From assembly GCF_018860635.1 (NCBI RefSeq), contig NZ_JAHKPT010000014.1, positions 1 to 64,000 on the forward strand: 64,000 nucleotides of DNA, given 5' to 3'. This stretch comes from Aliiglaciecola lipolytica (lineage in GTDB: Bacteria; Pseudomonadota; Gammaproteobacteria; Enterobacterales; Alteromonadaceae). The notes under the pieces are model-generated. The model was not told the origin of the DNA, ran no database searches, and worked only from the letters and a program-made list of their open reading frames with translations. The translations under genes and the position numbers were made by a program. Below are positions 54,827-63,954 of the stretch, one piece after another (within the stretch, counting starts at the first letter, position 1; each line of letters starts with the position of its first letter).

Positions 54827-55894
54827 CTACAAAGTCGCTTGTTCTAAAAGCGAAACAGAGGAGCCATTAACCAATCGTAATGCACCTTCAGTGACAACTT
54901 TCTGACCTTCCTCTAGACCTGATAGAATCTGCACAAGACCAGGACGTCTCATGCCTACTTTTACTTCTTTTAATATGGCTTTATCGCCTTCGATGACAAA
55001 CACAAACTGTTTATCTTCGTTGGGAATAATCGCTTTTTCAGGCACCACGATAGATTTTAAAACTTGTTTTTGTAAATTTATTTGTAACAACATTCCGGGA
55101 CGTAACTTTAAGTCTGGATTGTCAATTAGTGCTCTAACTTGAATTGAGCGCGTATTAGCATCAACTCGTGAATTCACACTCCTAATTTCACCAATAAAGA
55201 CTTCATTTGGATAAGCAACTGAAAGTGCCTTTACCTGTTGTCCTTCAGACAATGACGGTAAATGGCTTTCAGAGATATTAAAGTCTACTTTCACTTTACG
55301 TAGATCATCCAAGGTTGTAATAACATCACTGGGTGTAACGTAGGCACCGACACTCACCATACGAATACCTAACTTACCGGCAAAGGGTGCTTTTAAGGTC
55401 AATTCAGATAGCTGTGCATTGGCCACTTCAATTTGAGCAATTAGGGTGTTTACTTTGGCCTGCTGTTCATCTAATAATTGTTGCGAAGCCACACTACTTT
55501 TGGCCAGGTTCACTATTCGTTTCAACTGTCTTTGAGCTTCTTGTAAATTAATATTTAGCTCATTCAATCTAGCCTGCTCTTCTCTATCATTCATGCGCAT
55601 TAACAGCTGACCTTTTTTAACAACATCGCCATCATCAAAGTACAGTTCTTGGATAACATCTGACTCCAACGGAGTAAGCGAAACCGCTTCATTTGCTCTG
55701 GCCGTACCCAATGCTTCAACGATGACAGGAAAATCTGTTCTTAAAACTTCAAAATAGGCCACGGGTGTTGCCGTTCTTCCTTTACTAGCAGTCTTTTCTT
55801 GCTCACTAAAACCTGGATAGTTTAAGAAAACAAGCAGGCCAATAAGGGCAAGCGTGGCTATCAATACTGGTGATAGCATTGTTTTTATTGTCAT
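54827..55894 (-). CDS. RND efflux periplasmic adaptor (membrane fusion protein)
   Basis: The 355-residue protein has an N-terminal membrane anchor or signal (about 8-26), a lipoyl/biotinyl-like half (EALGTARANEAVSLTPLESD, then VIQELYFDDGDVVKKGQLLM), a coiled-coil hairpin (about 95-160), the second lipoyl half (LTLKAPFAGKLGIRMVSVGA) and beta-barrel domains (LRPGMLLQINLQ). It links the RND pump to the outer-membrane channel. CAGGA precedes the ATG. Confidence 0.94.
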   Translation of the reverse strand: MTIKTMLSPVLIATLALIGLLVFLNYPGFSEQEKTASKGRTATPVAYFEVLRTDFPVIVEALGTARANEAVSLTPLESDVIQELYFDDGDVVKKGQLLMRMNDREEQARLNELNINLQEAQRQLKRIVNLAKSSVASQQLLDEQQAKVNTLIAQIEVANAQLSELTLKAPFAGKLGIRMVSVGAYVTPSDVITTLDDLRKVKVDFNISESHLPSLSEGQQVKALSVAYPNEVFIGEIRSVNSRVDANTRSIQVRALIDNPDLKLRPGMLLQINLQKQVLKSIVVPEKAIIPNEDKQFVFVIEGDKAILKEVKVGMRRPGLVQILSGLEEGQKVVTEGALRLVNGSSVSLLEQATL

Positions 55895-55929
55895 GAATAG
55901 TTCCTGAATAATATAGTGTGTTTAATCTA

Positions 55930-55967
55930 AGCAGTTATTATTTGGCGTAATAAAGTAGTAAACTGCT
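55930..55967. promoter_or_regulatory. Inverted repeat upstream of the efflux operon
   Basis: AGCAGTT (55930-55936) and AACTGCT (55961-55967) are perfect inverted arms 24 bases apart, with an inner pair TTATTA/TAATAA. It lies 36 bases before the adaptor ATG and could be an operator. No local regulator is present. Confidence 0.35.
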
Positions 55968-56235
55968 GGTAGAGAAATTATTCAACTTAAACTCGGGATA
56001 AAAAGTGTTTATGCAAAATAAATTAAATAAACAATTCAATCCGTTATCCACAGTCGCTCGACTTCAAATGAGTGAATAACGATCGATTATGAAATTTTTG
56101 CGGATAGCACGGCGTTTTTTTGAAAGTAATAACTGGCTATTACTAAAAAACACAACGACGCTAGGCTCAAAAACAGCGTTATCAAAAAACGCTCCTTATC
56201 CTGAGTTCAGGTTAGCCAATATTGTACCCTCTATT

Positions 56236-56775
56236 GTGAAAAATAAATTAGTCATCTACCTAGCAATATCGTCATTCTGTCTTACATCTTGCAGCGAAAC
56301 GCCCCCAAGCGATCCAGTTTGTCGAGTAGATGAATCCGAATACCCACAACAAACCGCAAACGCAGCCTGTCTGATAAGGTTAGGTGACAAGTTAGTAACC
56401 GTAACTCATCGGCTTAGTGGCAAACTAGATTTACCTGGTGGAACATCTGATAACCTTGAGTCAGCCAAATGCACTGCACATAGAGAAACATGGGAGGAAA
56501 CCGGCTTTAATGTTGAGGTTCGCCAGTGGCTAGGTACAAGTGCCAATGGAATGCGTTTTTACGAATGTAATTTGGATGCAAATTTTGATGATAGTTTTGT
56601 CGAATTTCCAGTACCAGAATGGGCCAGTTTAGAGGTGGTTTCTATCCAATTAGTGGATCCCTATGCAACCGAGTTCAATCAATGGCGTTTCCCAGAGCAG
56701 TTGACTGCGGTCCGCGATATGTTTAATAAAGTAGAAGATTCTGCGGTACCACCCCAACCTGCGCACATTAAATAA
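56236..56775 (+). CDS. NUDIX hydrolase with lipoprotein signal
   Basis: The intact Nudix box is present: Gly, five residues, Glu, seven residues, then RETWEETGF (GTSDNLESAKCTAHRETWEE). Starting at GTG 56236 the 179-residue product opens VKNKLVIYLAISSFCLTSCS, a lipoprotein signal with lipobox LTSC. An in-frame ATG at 56089 would add 49 residues lacking signal features, and neither start has a clear ribosome site. NUDIX enzymes usually act on nucleotide diphosphates in the cytoplasm; a lipid-anchored one would work in the periplasm. The substrate is not known. Confidence 0.7.
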   Translation: MKNKLVIYLAISSFCLTSCSETPPSDPVCRVDESEYPQQTANAACLIRLGDKLVTVTHRLSGKLDLPGGTSDNLESAKCTAHRETWEETGFNVEVRQWLGTSANGMRFYECNLDANFDDSFVEFPVPEWASLEVVSIQLVDPYATEFNQWRFPEQLTAVRDMFNKVEDSAVPPQPAHIK

Positions 56776-56834
56776 TAATCTATTACTATCTGTAATTTAA
56801 ATTTTGGCCGCTGAACCTGTATACTTCACCCAAC

Positions 56835-56851
56835 AACTGGTCTGAACAGTT
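56835..56851 (+). promoter_or_regulatory. FadR-type operator
   Basis: AACTGGTCTGAACAGTT is a near-perfect palindrome that matches the gammaproteobacterial FadR site (AACTGGTCnGACCAGTT) at all but one determined position. It lies 26 bases before the acyl-CoA dehydrogenase ATG and just after a TATACT -10 candidate (56820-56825), so bound FadR would block transcription. Confidence 0.75.
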
Positions 56852-56876
56852 AAATTAACCAAAAGGGTGAAAATAT

Positions 56877-58640
56877 ATGCCGCAATACACAGCTCCCATA
56901 ACAGACATGCAATTTCTTTTGCACGACTGGTTGAAATTAGAAGATCATTATTCGTCTTTAGGTCTTCAAGACTTCGACAAGGACTTAGTAAATGAAATAC
57001 TTAGCCAAGGCGCTAAATTTGCTGAGCAGGCTATCGCCCCTCTTAACCGTGAAGGTGATGAACAAAGCTGTAAGCTGGAAGACGGCAAAGTAACCACACC
57101 TGATGGTTTTGCAGCTGCATATCATGAATATATTGCTAATGGCTGGAATGCCATGCTCGGGAACCCTGAGTACGATGGTCAAGATCTTCCCCATACCATG
57201 GCAGTGCCAGTTCAGGAAATGCTTTGCTCAGCGAATATAAGCTGGCGTTTAATCAGCATGTTAACCGAAAGTGCCGTTTTAGCGATTAACAAACACGGTG
57301 ATCAAGCATTAAAAGATACTTATCTTAGAAAACTTATTTCTGGCGAGTGGACGGGCACTATGTGTTTAACTGAACCACAAGCCGGTACCGATTTAAGTTT
57401 ATTATCGACTAAAGCCGAACCTCAAGAAGACGGTAGTTATAAAATTACCGGTAATAAAATCTTTATCTCCGGTGGAGATCAAGAGTGGACCGACAATATT
57501 ATTCACCTTGTACTGGCCAGATTGCCTGATGCTCCTGCGGGTGTAAAAGGTATCAGTTTATTTGCAGTTCCTAAAATCATGGTCTCTAATAACGGCGAAC
57601 TGGGCGAAGAAAACTCACTTTCTGTGGGTAGTTTAGAAAAGAAAATGGGGATAAAAGGCTGCCCAACCTGTGTAATGAATTTTGACCAAGCAACAGGCTT
57701 TATTGTAGGTGCGCCTCATAAAGGGCTAGCATGCATGTTTACCATGATGAATGACGCTCGTTTTCAGGTTGGATTACAAGGTTTAGGTATTGCCGAAGGC
57801 TCTTATCAAGGTGCCCTCGCCTACGCCCGTGACCGTTTACAATCAAGAGCCCCTCAAGGAGTGCAGAATCCAGAAGGCAAAGCCGATCCAATCATGGCTC
57901 ACCCTGATGTACGCAAAATGCTGCTAACCCAAAAATCGCTTACCGAAGGTTGTCGTGCTTTATCCTTCTTGTACGCCAGTCAAATGGATATCGAGAAAAA
58001 TGCAAGGGATGAACAAAGTAAACGGGACGCCGACAATGTAGTGGCTTTTTTAACCCCAATAGCAAAAGGTTTTATGACTGATGTGGGCCAAGAAGTCAGT
58101 AACTTAGGGGTTCAAGTATACGGCGGTCACGGCTTTATCCGCGAATGGGGGATGGAACAATACGTACGAGATAGTCGTATTACCCAGCTATATGAAGGAA
58201 CTAACGGTATTCAAGCTGCCGATTTAGTCGGTCGAAAATTGTCGCGGGATAACGGCGACATGTTAGCTGCCACCTATAGCGTTTTTGAAAAAATGGTGGA
58301 TGACATTGCCGATCCTAGTGATCAAGCAAAAGCAAAATCTATTTTGCAAGAATGGCATCAACTGTCATTGCAGGTTAAACAGCAATCGGCTGTAGATTTG
58401 GCTGGTGCAGCTTACGACTATATGAACTACAGTGCATATTGTTTGTTAGGCGTTCTTTGGTTAAGTATGGCCGACAGTGCTTCACACAGTCTAAACCAGT
58501 CTATTCAACAAGGGAAAAAAGCGACCTGTGATTTTTACTTGAAACGTATTTTACCCCGTAAAGAAGTGTTTAAAGTGAATTTACTTGAAGATGCGAAAGA
58601 CTTAATCGACGTTGCAGATAATTTATTTGATTATCAATAA
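56877..58640 (+). CDS. Acyl-CoA dehydrogenase (FadE-type, with C-terminal extension)
   Basis: The 587-residue protein has acyl-CoA dehydrogenase blocks: WTGTMCLTEPQAGTDLSLLS, YKITGNKIFISGGDQ, NDARFQVGLQGLGIAEGSYQ, and VQVYGGHGFIREWGMEQYVR with YEGTNGIQAADL near the FAD site, then the C-terminal acetyl-CoA dehydrogenase-like domain (about 470-587). It oxidises acyl-CoA to enoyl-CoA in beta-oxidation. The upstream FadR-like operator agrees with control by long-chain acyl-CoA. Confidence 0.94.
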   Translation: MPQYTAPITDMQFLLHDWLKLEDHYSSLGLQDFDKDLVNEILSQGAKFAEQAIAPLNREGDEQSCKLEDGKVTTPDGFAAAYHEYIANGWNAMLGNPEYDGQDLPHTMAVPVQEMLCSANISWRLISMLTESAVLAINKHGDQALKDTYLRKLISGEWTGTMCLTEPQAGTDLSLLSTKAEPQEDGSYKITGNKIFISGGDQEWTDNIIHLVLARLPDAPAGVKGISLFAVPKIMVSNNGELGEENSLSVGSLEKKMGIKGCPTCVMNFDQATGFIVGAPHKGLACMFTMMNDARFQVGLQGLGIAEGSYQGALAYARDRLQSRAPQGVQNPEGKADPIMAHPDVRKMLLTQKSLTEGCRALSFLYASQMDIEKNARDEQSKRDADNVVAFLTPIAKGFMTDVGQEVSNLGVQVYGGHGFIREWGMEQYVRDSRITQLYEGTNGIQAADLVGRKLSRDNGDMLAATYSVFEKMVDDIADPSDQAKAKSILQEWHQLSLQVKQQSAVDLAGAAYDYMNYSAYCLLGVLWLSMADSASHSLNQSIQQGKKATCDFYLKRILPRKEVFKVNLLEDAKDLIDVADNLFDYQ

Positions 58641-58682
58641 ACGAGATAACTGTATTTATCTACTGATTTAAGCAGCCCATAA

Positions 58683-58716
58683 AAAAACCGGTAAAACTGA
58701 CGTTTTACCGGTTTTT
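58683..58716. terminator. Perfect bidirectional terminator
   Basis: AAAAACCGGTAAAAC and GTTTTACCGGTTTTT pair over 15 bases with a four-base loop, between the convergent acyl-CoA dehydrogenase and nuclease genes. Confidence 0.92.
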
Positions 58717-58733
58717 ATTTATGTAGGTTTTAA

Positions 58734-61700
58734 TTAACGAGTTGAACAAGCTCTACGTGTACATAAGCTGCGAATGGCAGATACATCACGACTGTCAAGC
58801 AAACCGTCATTATTATAATCATGCTCAGCTAATGTAGCTTCGCCGCGTTGAATTAATATCATTAGCGCACGCATGTCATAATAGTCTACGTCCATGTCAC
58901 CATCCAAGTCACCTTGTACCGCTGGAGACTCAAGCTCAAAGCTGATCATCACTGGATCGTGATCTGATACTCTAAATGCATCATCCGAGTAGAAATCGTT
59001 GATTTGAGCATCTGATTTGTATTCAACATTATAATCAAGAGCAAAAGGTTCATCAGCGTTGATATGCCATTCAATGGTATCGACTGCTTGGGCTAACAAA
59101 CTTTCACTTGCTAAAGCGTGATCTAAATAACCAAATTCACCACTGAAAGTATATGAATAGGCTTCAGCACCTTGGAATGTTTCAACCAAGTTTACAAAAC
59201 CTTGGCTTTCAAGAGCTGCAATAGGATCTTCTTTTGCGTAAGCATTCAAGTCGCCAATGATTAACACGTTTTCTTTGCTAGACAACGACTCTTCAGTGGC
59301 TAACCAGCTGGTTAAGGCTAAAGATTGTTGTGTACGTTTAGCATTGTAACAACCTTGGCCGTCACCTTGGTCTGCATCATCACCAGTTGCGCTACCACAT
59401 CCTTTAGACTTAAAGTGATTTACCACAACAGTGATATCCGCACCATTTGCAGCAGTAAATGATTGCGCGACAGGAGGACGATTGAAAATACTATCGAAGT
59501 TGATTTTCACCTCACCATCTAGCGAGACACTAGCAGGCTTGTACAGCATGGCTACAGCGATAGCATCAGTACCTATTTCACCAGAATAACTGACGAAGTC
59601 ATAAGTACCTTCACCCATAACAAGGTTTAAACGCTCAGTTAGCTCAGCAATCATACTGAACTCACCAAAACCGTCATTCTCAATTTCCATCAAACCAACG
59701 ATATCCGCATCCATGGTAGATATAGCTGCAACTGTTTTGGCAATTTGACGCTCATATTCGAACAACGAATCAGCACCGCGCTCCGTAGGGAAGCCGCCGC
59801 CTTGACCGTCACCATTAAACAAGTTCAATACGTTTAAGCTAGCCACAGTCACGTTTCCGCGAGTAATAGTGGGCTCAGATTCACGCTCATTTGAATTTAC
59901 AATTGTAGGTGTTTCAACCGGATGAATTCGGAAGTTACTGAAACTGTAATCCAAAGCCCCCTTAATATTGACTACCGTATCACCAGTACGCAATGTATTT
60001 AGCGCCGAAAGGTTACCCTCAGGGTAAATAACCGTTTCTGGATTTTGTACATCTAAACCATCATCCATAACAATGTAGTTAAGTGCATTTTCTTCAGCTA
60101 ACGCAATAGCTTCTGGTGAAAGTGGTGTATGAACATTAGTTGGGTTATATAGTCTGCCAAAGGACAAACCAACTTCGCCGAAACGGGCCAATGTGTAGGT
60201 ATCTGTTACCGTCAGCGGAGATTCGTTAACCACCAACATATTTTCTAATGATTCAGCATCAAGAGAACTACTAAACGGCATAGTAAAGGCAGTTGGCGTT
60301 ACACTACCTGTGCCACATGCCAAATAAGCAGAAGATACATTTAGTTGTGTACGACCAAAGTTTTCAGCTACGGTGCCGATTAGACGAACCACATTTCCCA
60401 TCTCAGGTAATGCATCAGTATCGTAGTAACTAACGTAAATACCTTCAGATGTAGCTGAGTCAGCGTCTGCGTCAAAATCTTCCTCTTGTACGTAGAAACC
60501 ACCAAAGTCAGCCGTTACCGAAGTGACTACAGCTTCAACTATATGCTCTTGTCCTTCTAGAGGCGATGCAAAATCATTACCTTGAATTTCGCTAATCAGA
60601 GTCGCTGGATCAGTACAAACACCAATTTCAGGTATTTCGTCAACAGGGTCATCTCCGCCACCGCCATAGGTTTTACCATCAGGACCAGAACCTGGTGTTC
60701 CATAGTCACCACTACCAAACGTCGCTGTTGATTCGGCAACCCAGTTGTCACCAACGTTGTTATCCAGACTTGCTGAAACTAACGTCATAGAAGCACCATT
60801 TGGATCTGGGAATGCTGGTCCGCCATCGTATTCAACAATATCTTCGATATCACCATTAGGGCGCACTAATACGACTTCATCACCACCATTTGCTGCGGTA
60901 AACCCACTATATTGATACAGAACATCCATGCCACCATTGGTCTCAGAATCACTATTGATAGCTAAAACCGCATAAGTACCAGCTGGCACATATACGTCGC
61001 CAACGATAGTGTGTGAATCAAAGTCATTATCACGTAACACCCAACCATTTAAGTTAGCTGCAATCACACCGGTATTAAGTACTTCAATCCACTCACCGTT
61101 TGCATCACTTACCGCACTCGGATTTTGCATAATCTCGGTGATAACTAAACTAAAGCTTGCATCACCTGTACCTGGTGTACCTGAGTCGGAGCTACCATAG
61201 AAGTTAGTAGTGTCTTCTGCCCATTTAGTGCCTATGTTGTTGTCTCCATAGAGGTCAACTAGATACATAGACGCGCCATTTGGATCAGGGAAAGTGTCAC
61301 CATCATCATAAGTGATTTCGTCGATGATATTGCCTTCAGGATCAACCAGAACTATCTCGTCATCACCGTTTGCCAATGCCATAGAACCACCAAAGGCATA
61401 AGCCAAAATAATTCCGCCATTTACTGATGTATCTGCATTTTTACCTAATACGGCATATTCACCAACACCAATAAAGACATCTTCATCGACCACAAAAGAG
61501 TCTGTATCGTTGTCGCGGATAGTCCAACCATTTAGGTTAATCACTTGCGTACTGGTATTAAGTACTTCAAACCATTCACCGTATGAATCACCTACCGCAC
61601 TCGGATTTTGCATGATTTCGGTAATCACTAACGCGTTAGCTTCTACTGAACCAGTTTCAACGGGATCTTCGCCGTCGTCACCGCCACCATCATCACCACC

Positions 61701-63101
61701 ACCATCATCGTCTCCACAGACTTCAGCAGTGTATAAGGTTGCAACCCATTCAGGGTGATCAATATAGGGGTTACGGTTGCCTTGGTACTCGTAAATGGTT
61801 TCGTTACGTTGTTGCTCTAAAGCGTCAACTGGATCACCATTGTGCCATTCAATCAAACGGCAAAGTCTGCCAAGCTGTGCTTCACCGACACTAGTCAAAC
61901 CATTACTTAATAATAAATCAGGTGTAAGGTCACCTAACCCTTCATAACGTGTGTCCATATAAAACATCATACGGGCCACATCACCTTTGACTGCATCTCT
62001 TGGTTCAAAAGAATCACCGTCAACACTATTACTAGGTGCTTCCGCTAGCGGTGTATCACTATTGTCAAAATCTAGGTTGCCGCGAGAACTATTGACTGAA
62101 ATATCAGAAGGACGTAAATGATGGATATCTGTATAGGCTTCATAATCACGATCCGGGAAACCATGGCTGTTGGGCCATACATGTTCACGATTCCAATTGT
62201 CTGGGTCAGAACTTTGCTCAGCGCTACCGTTAGATAACTTAGGCAGTGAAATGCCTTTATAAATTAATAGCACATTATCAGCGTTTTCTGGATCTTCATC
62301 TGACTCCGTTAAAGCGGTCCAGACTTGATCATAAGTAAGCACACGATGATCAGTAGAGATAACATCAGTCAATGCCGATTTAATCATTGTAGAAGTAGAA
62401 CCATTCTCCACTTCAGTAATAACAGTTGCATAATAACTGGCGTCATTAAACTCTGCGGCATCGGCAACTTTATCTAAATCTGGGCAGTTAAAACAAACGC
62501 CTTCTAGGCTGCCTGTATCATCACCGCCGCCGCCATCACCGCCACCGTCATCGCCACTGCCAAACGTTTGCCCAGTGTTAACTGCACCAAAGGTATTTGC
62601 CGCTGCACTTTGCCACGCAAAGTCACCGTCATCAGTGCCTGAACCAGACAACTGTAACGAATCACCAACAGCCGTACTGCCGCTTTCGGAAACGCCAATA
62701 TCGGTAGGGGTCATTCCATCCGCTGCACCACCTACGGCATCAAATGTGCCTTCGTAGCTAATAAATTGAACAACAGTATTACTACTATTTACTAATGCAA
62801 TTGCGTCAGGGCCGTTTTGAATACCGTTTGAAGGATAAGAAACTGCTACTGTACCAAAACCGTCTTGCTGATTGGGTATGCTGCCATTTAGAGAAGTGGT
62901 TTGGTAAACTGAACCATTACTTCCGTTATAAAATACTAAACTCCATCCGCTTAAGTCAGTGTCTGCCGGACCTGCAATTTCTATTGCTTCGCCGGAATCA
63001 GTACTGACATTATCGTAATGAAGTTCGTTGATGAATACGCTTTCTGCATGCGCGAAGGATGCACACACAAGCGCCAGCAACGCTGGATACTTAATTTTCA
63101 T
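58734..63101 (-). CDS. Secreted two-nuclease protein: endonuclease I plus ExeM/NucH nuclease
   Basis: From the ATG at 63101 (AGGAGAGG upstream) the product is 1455 residues. In order it has a signal peptide ending AHA, a lamin-tail domain (about 20-165), an endonuclease I domain (about 205-475, with NREHVWPNSHGF), two lamin-tail domains (about 487-640 and 649-800; ITEIMQNPSAV in both), an OB-fold region (about 820-960), an endonuclease/exonuclease/phosphatase domain of the ExeM/NucH type (about 1080-1390; LMEIEND, NHFKSKGCGSA, IIGDLNAYAKED, SDHDPV) and a dockerin-like calcium repeat (about 1394-1445; DLDGDMDVDYYDM, DYNNDGLLDSRD). It should degrade extracellular DNA. A Pho-box-like site lies upstream. 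Confidence 0.92.
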   Translation of the reverse strand: MKIKYPALLALVCASFAHAESVFINELHYDNVSTDSGEAIEIAGPADTDLSGWSLVFYNGSNGSVYQTTSLNGSIPNQQDGFGTVAVSYPSNGIQNGPDAIALVNSSNTVVQFISYEGTFDAVGGAADGMTPTDIGVSESGSTAVGDSLQLSGSGTDDGDFAWQSAAANTFGAVNTGQTFGSGDDGGGDGGGGDDTGSLEGVCFNCPDLDKVADAAEFNDASYYATVITEVENGSTSTMIKSALTDVISTDHRVLTYDQVWTALTESDEDPENADNVLLIYKGISLPKLSNGSAEQSSDPDNWNREHVWPNSHGFPDRDYEAYTDIHHLRPSDISVNSSRGNLDFDNSDTPLAEAPSNSVDGDSFEPRDAVKGDVARMMFYMDTRYEGLGDLTPDLLLSNGLTSVGEAQLGRLCRLIEWHNGDPVDALEQQRNETIYEYQGNRNPYIDHPEWVATLYTAEVCGDDDGGGDDGGGDDGEDPVETGSVEANALVITEIMQNPSAVGDSYGEWFEVLNTSTQVINLNGWTIRDNDTDSFVVDEDVFIGVGEYAVLGKNADTSVNGGIILAYAFGGSMALANGDDEIVLVDPEGNIIDEITYDDGDTFPDPNGASMYLVDLYGDNNIGTKWAEDTTNFYGSSDSGTPGTGDASFSLVITEIMQNPSAVSDANGEWIEVLNTGVIAANLNGWVLRDNDFDSHTIVGDVYVPAGTYAVLAINSDSETNGGMDVLYQYSGFTAANGGDEVVLVRPNGDIEDIVEYDGGPAFPDPNGASMTLVSASLDNNVGDNWVAESTATFGSGDYGTPGSGPDGKTYGGGGDDPVDEIPEIGVCTDPATLISEIQGNDFASPLEGQEHIVEAVVTSVTADFGGFYVQEEDFDADADSATSEGIYVSYYDTDALPEMGNVVRLIGTVAENFGRTQLNVSSAYLACGTGSVTPTAFTMPFSSSLDAESLENMLVVNESPLTVTDTYTLARFGEVGLSFGRLYNPTNVHTPLSPEAIALAEENALNYIVMDDGLDVQNPETVIYPEGNLSALNTLRTGDTVVNIKGALDYSFSNFRIHPVETPTIVNSNERESEPTITRGNVTVASLNVLNLFNGDGQGGGFPTERGADSLFEYERQIAKTVAAISTMDADIVGLMEIENDGFGEFSMIAELTERLNLVMGEGTYDFVSYSGEIGTDAIAVAMLYKPASVSLDGEVKINFDSIFNRPPVAQSFTAANGADITVVVNHFKSKGCGSATGDDADQGDGQGCYNAKRTQQSLALTSWLATEESLSSKENVLIIGDLNAYAKEDPIAALESQGFVNLVETFQGAEAYSYTFSGEFGYLDHALASESLLAQAVDTIEWHINADEPFALDYNVEYKSDAQINDFYSDDAFRVSDHDPVMISFELESPAVQGDLDGDMDVDYYDMRALMILIQRGEATLAEHDYNNDGLLDSRDVSAIRSLCTRRACSTR

Positions 63102-63206
63102 AGCCTCTCCTAACCTGAGTACTTCAAATGCCATTTAATGGCTTATAATTAGTTATTTTTTGGGGCGTAGCCCTTTTTATTAGTGGTCGGATGGTATTGC
63201 CATTGT

Positions 63207-63224
63207 GTGACATTCAAATGACAA
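63207..63224 (-). promoter_or_regulatory. Pho box upstream of the secreted nuclease
   Basis: On the minus strand TTGTCATTTGAATGTCAC has two half-sites TTGTCAT and ATGTCAC spaced 11 bases apart, matching the PhoB consensus CTGTCAT at 12 of 14 positions (allowing C or T last). It lies about 105-125 bases before the nuclease ATG, a normal place for PhoB activation. Confidence 0.65.
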
Positions 63225-63403
63225 ACTGTACCTTTTTCCGGCATCGATATTGTCAGAAACAGGTTAGTAATTCAACGAATTAAAAAGGCATGGAGACGCT
63301 TGAAGGGTAAATATATTTCACCACGAAAATAATGAAATCATTGTTTCATATTGATTTTAAAGGGTTATTCAAATAATAAACCTGAACAAATGGTCAGAAA
63401 AAA

Positions 63404-63420
63404 ACCGCCAATTGGCGGTC
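63404..63420 (-). terminator. Terminator of the DUF3016 gene
   Basis: ACCGCC and GGCGGT pair around AATT, with a T run on each strand; it lies six bases downstream of the DUF3016 stop in its direction of transcription. Confidence 0.85.
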
Positions 63421-63426
63421 TTTTTT

Positions 63427-63954
63427 TCATTTTTTGGCGATTAAATCCGGAAATTCATCGTTAAACCAATCTTCAATCATTTTTTTCTCATACTTTAAAG
63501 AATCGTTTTTAAAGCGAATCGTCGAGTGATCCATAAAACTCATATCTTTAAGGTTAACCTCATCAGCAGAATGCAGAACTTTACCCTTAGTATCTATTAA
63601 TGAGTACGAAAACGTCATCCGCGGAATGTCGATTTGTTTTACGACTCTAACTTCGCCTCCGGCATTGCCCATTCCTACGAAAGATGAAGGCCATACTTCT
63701 CCCGCCAAATCCAAATTAGTAACAGTCATGGTTAATTTTTGGCCGTCCGGCAGATCTTCGGCTAATTCAGTAATAAATTCCTCAAGTTTGCTAAAAGTCT
63801 GCTCTCTGAATTTAGTGCGCGATTGCAGAGTGGGTTTAACATCGCGGAACTCTTTCGGGTTTTCCCATGTAATTTCCACATCGGCTTTTGCATAACTGAA
63901 ACACGAGACCGTTGTTGCGACAGTCGCAATCAATGCTAATGACAGGTTTTTCAT
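63427..63954 (-). CDS. DUF3016-family exported protein
   Basis: The 175-residue product has a signal peptide (ending SYAKA) and DUF3016 features: VEITWENPKEFRDVKPTLQS, FSKLEEFITELAEDLPDGQK and MTVTNLDLAGEVWPSSFVGM. The family is common in gammaproteobacteria and its function is unknown. AGGGGAT precedes the ATG. It is a single-gene unit ended by a strong hairpin. Confidence 0.9.
   Translation of the reverse strand: MKNLSLALIATVATTVSCFSYAKADVEITWENPKEFRDVKPTLQSRTKFREQTFSKLEEFITELAEDLPDGQKLTMTVTNLDLAGEVWPSSFVGMGNAGGEVRVVKQIDIPRMTFSYSLIDTKGKVLHSADEVNLKDMSFMDHSTIRFKNDSLKYEKKMIEDWFNDEFPDLIAKK

Noticed and set aside
49873-56775. Defence island or prophage remnant
   Set aside because: The genes are efflux, hydrolase and NUDIX types, with no integrase, attachment site or known defence domain.
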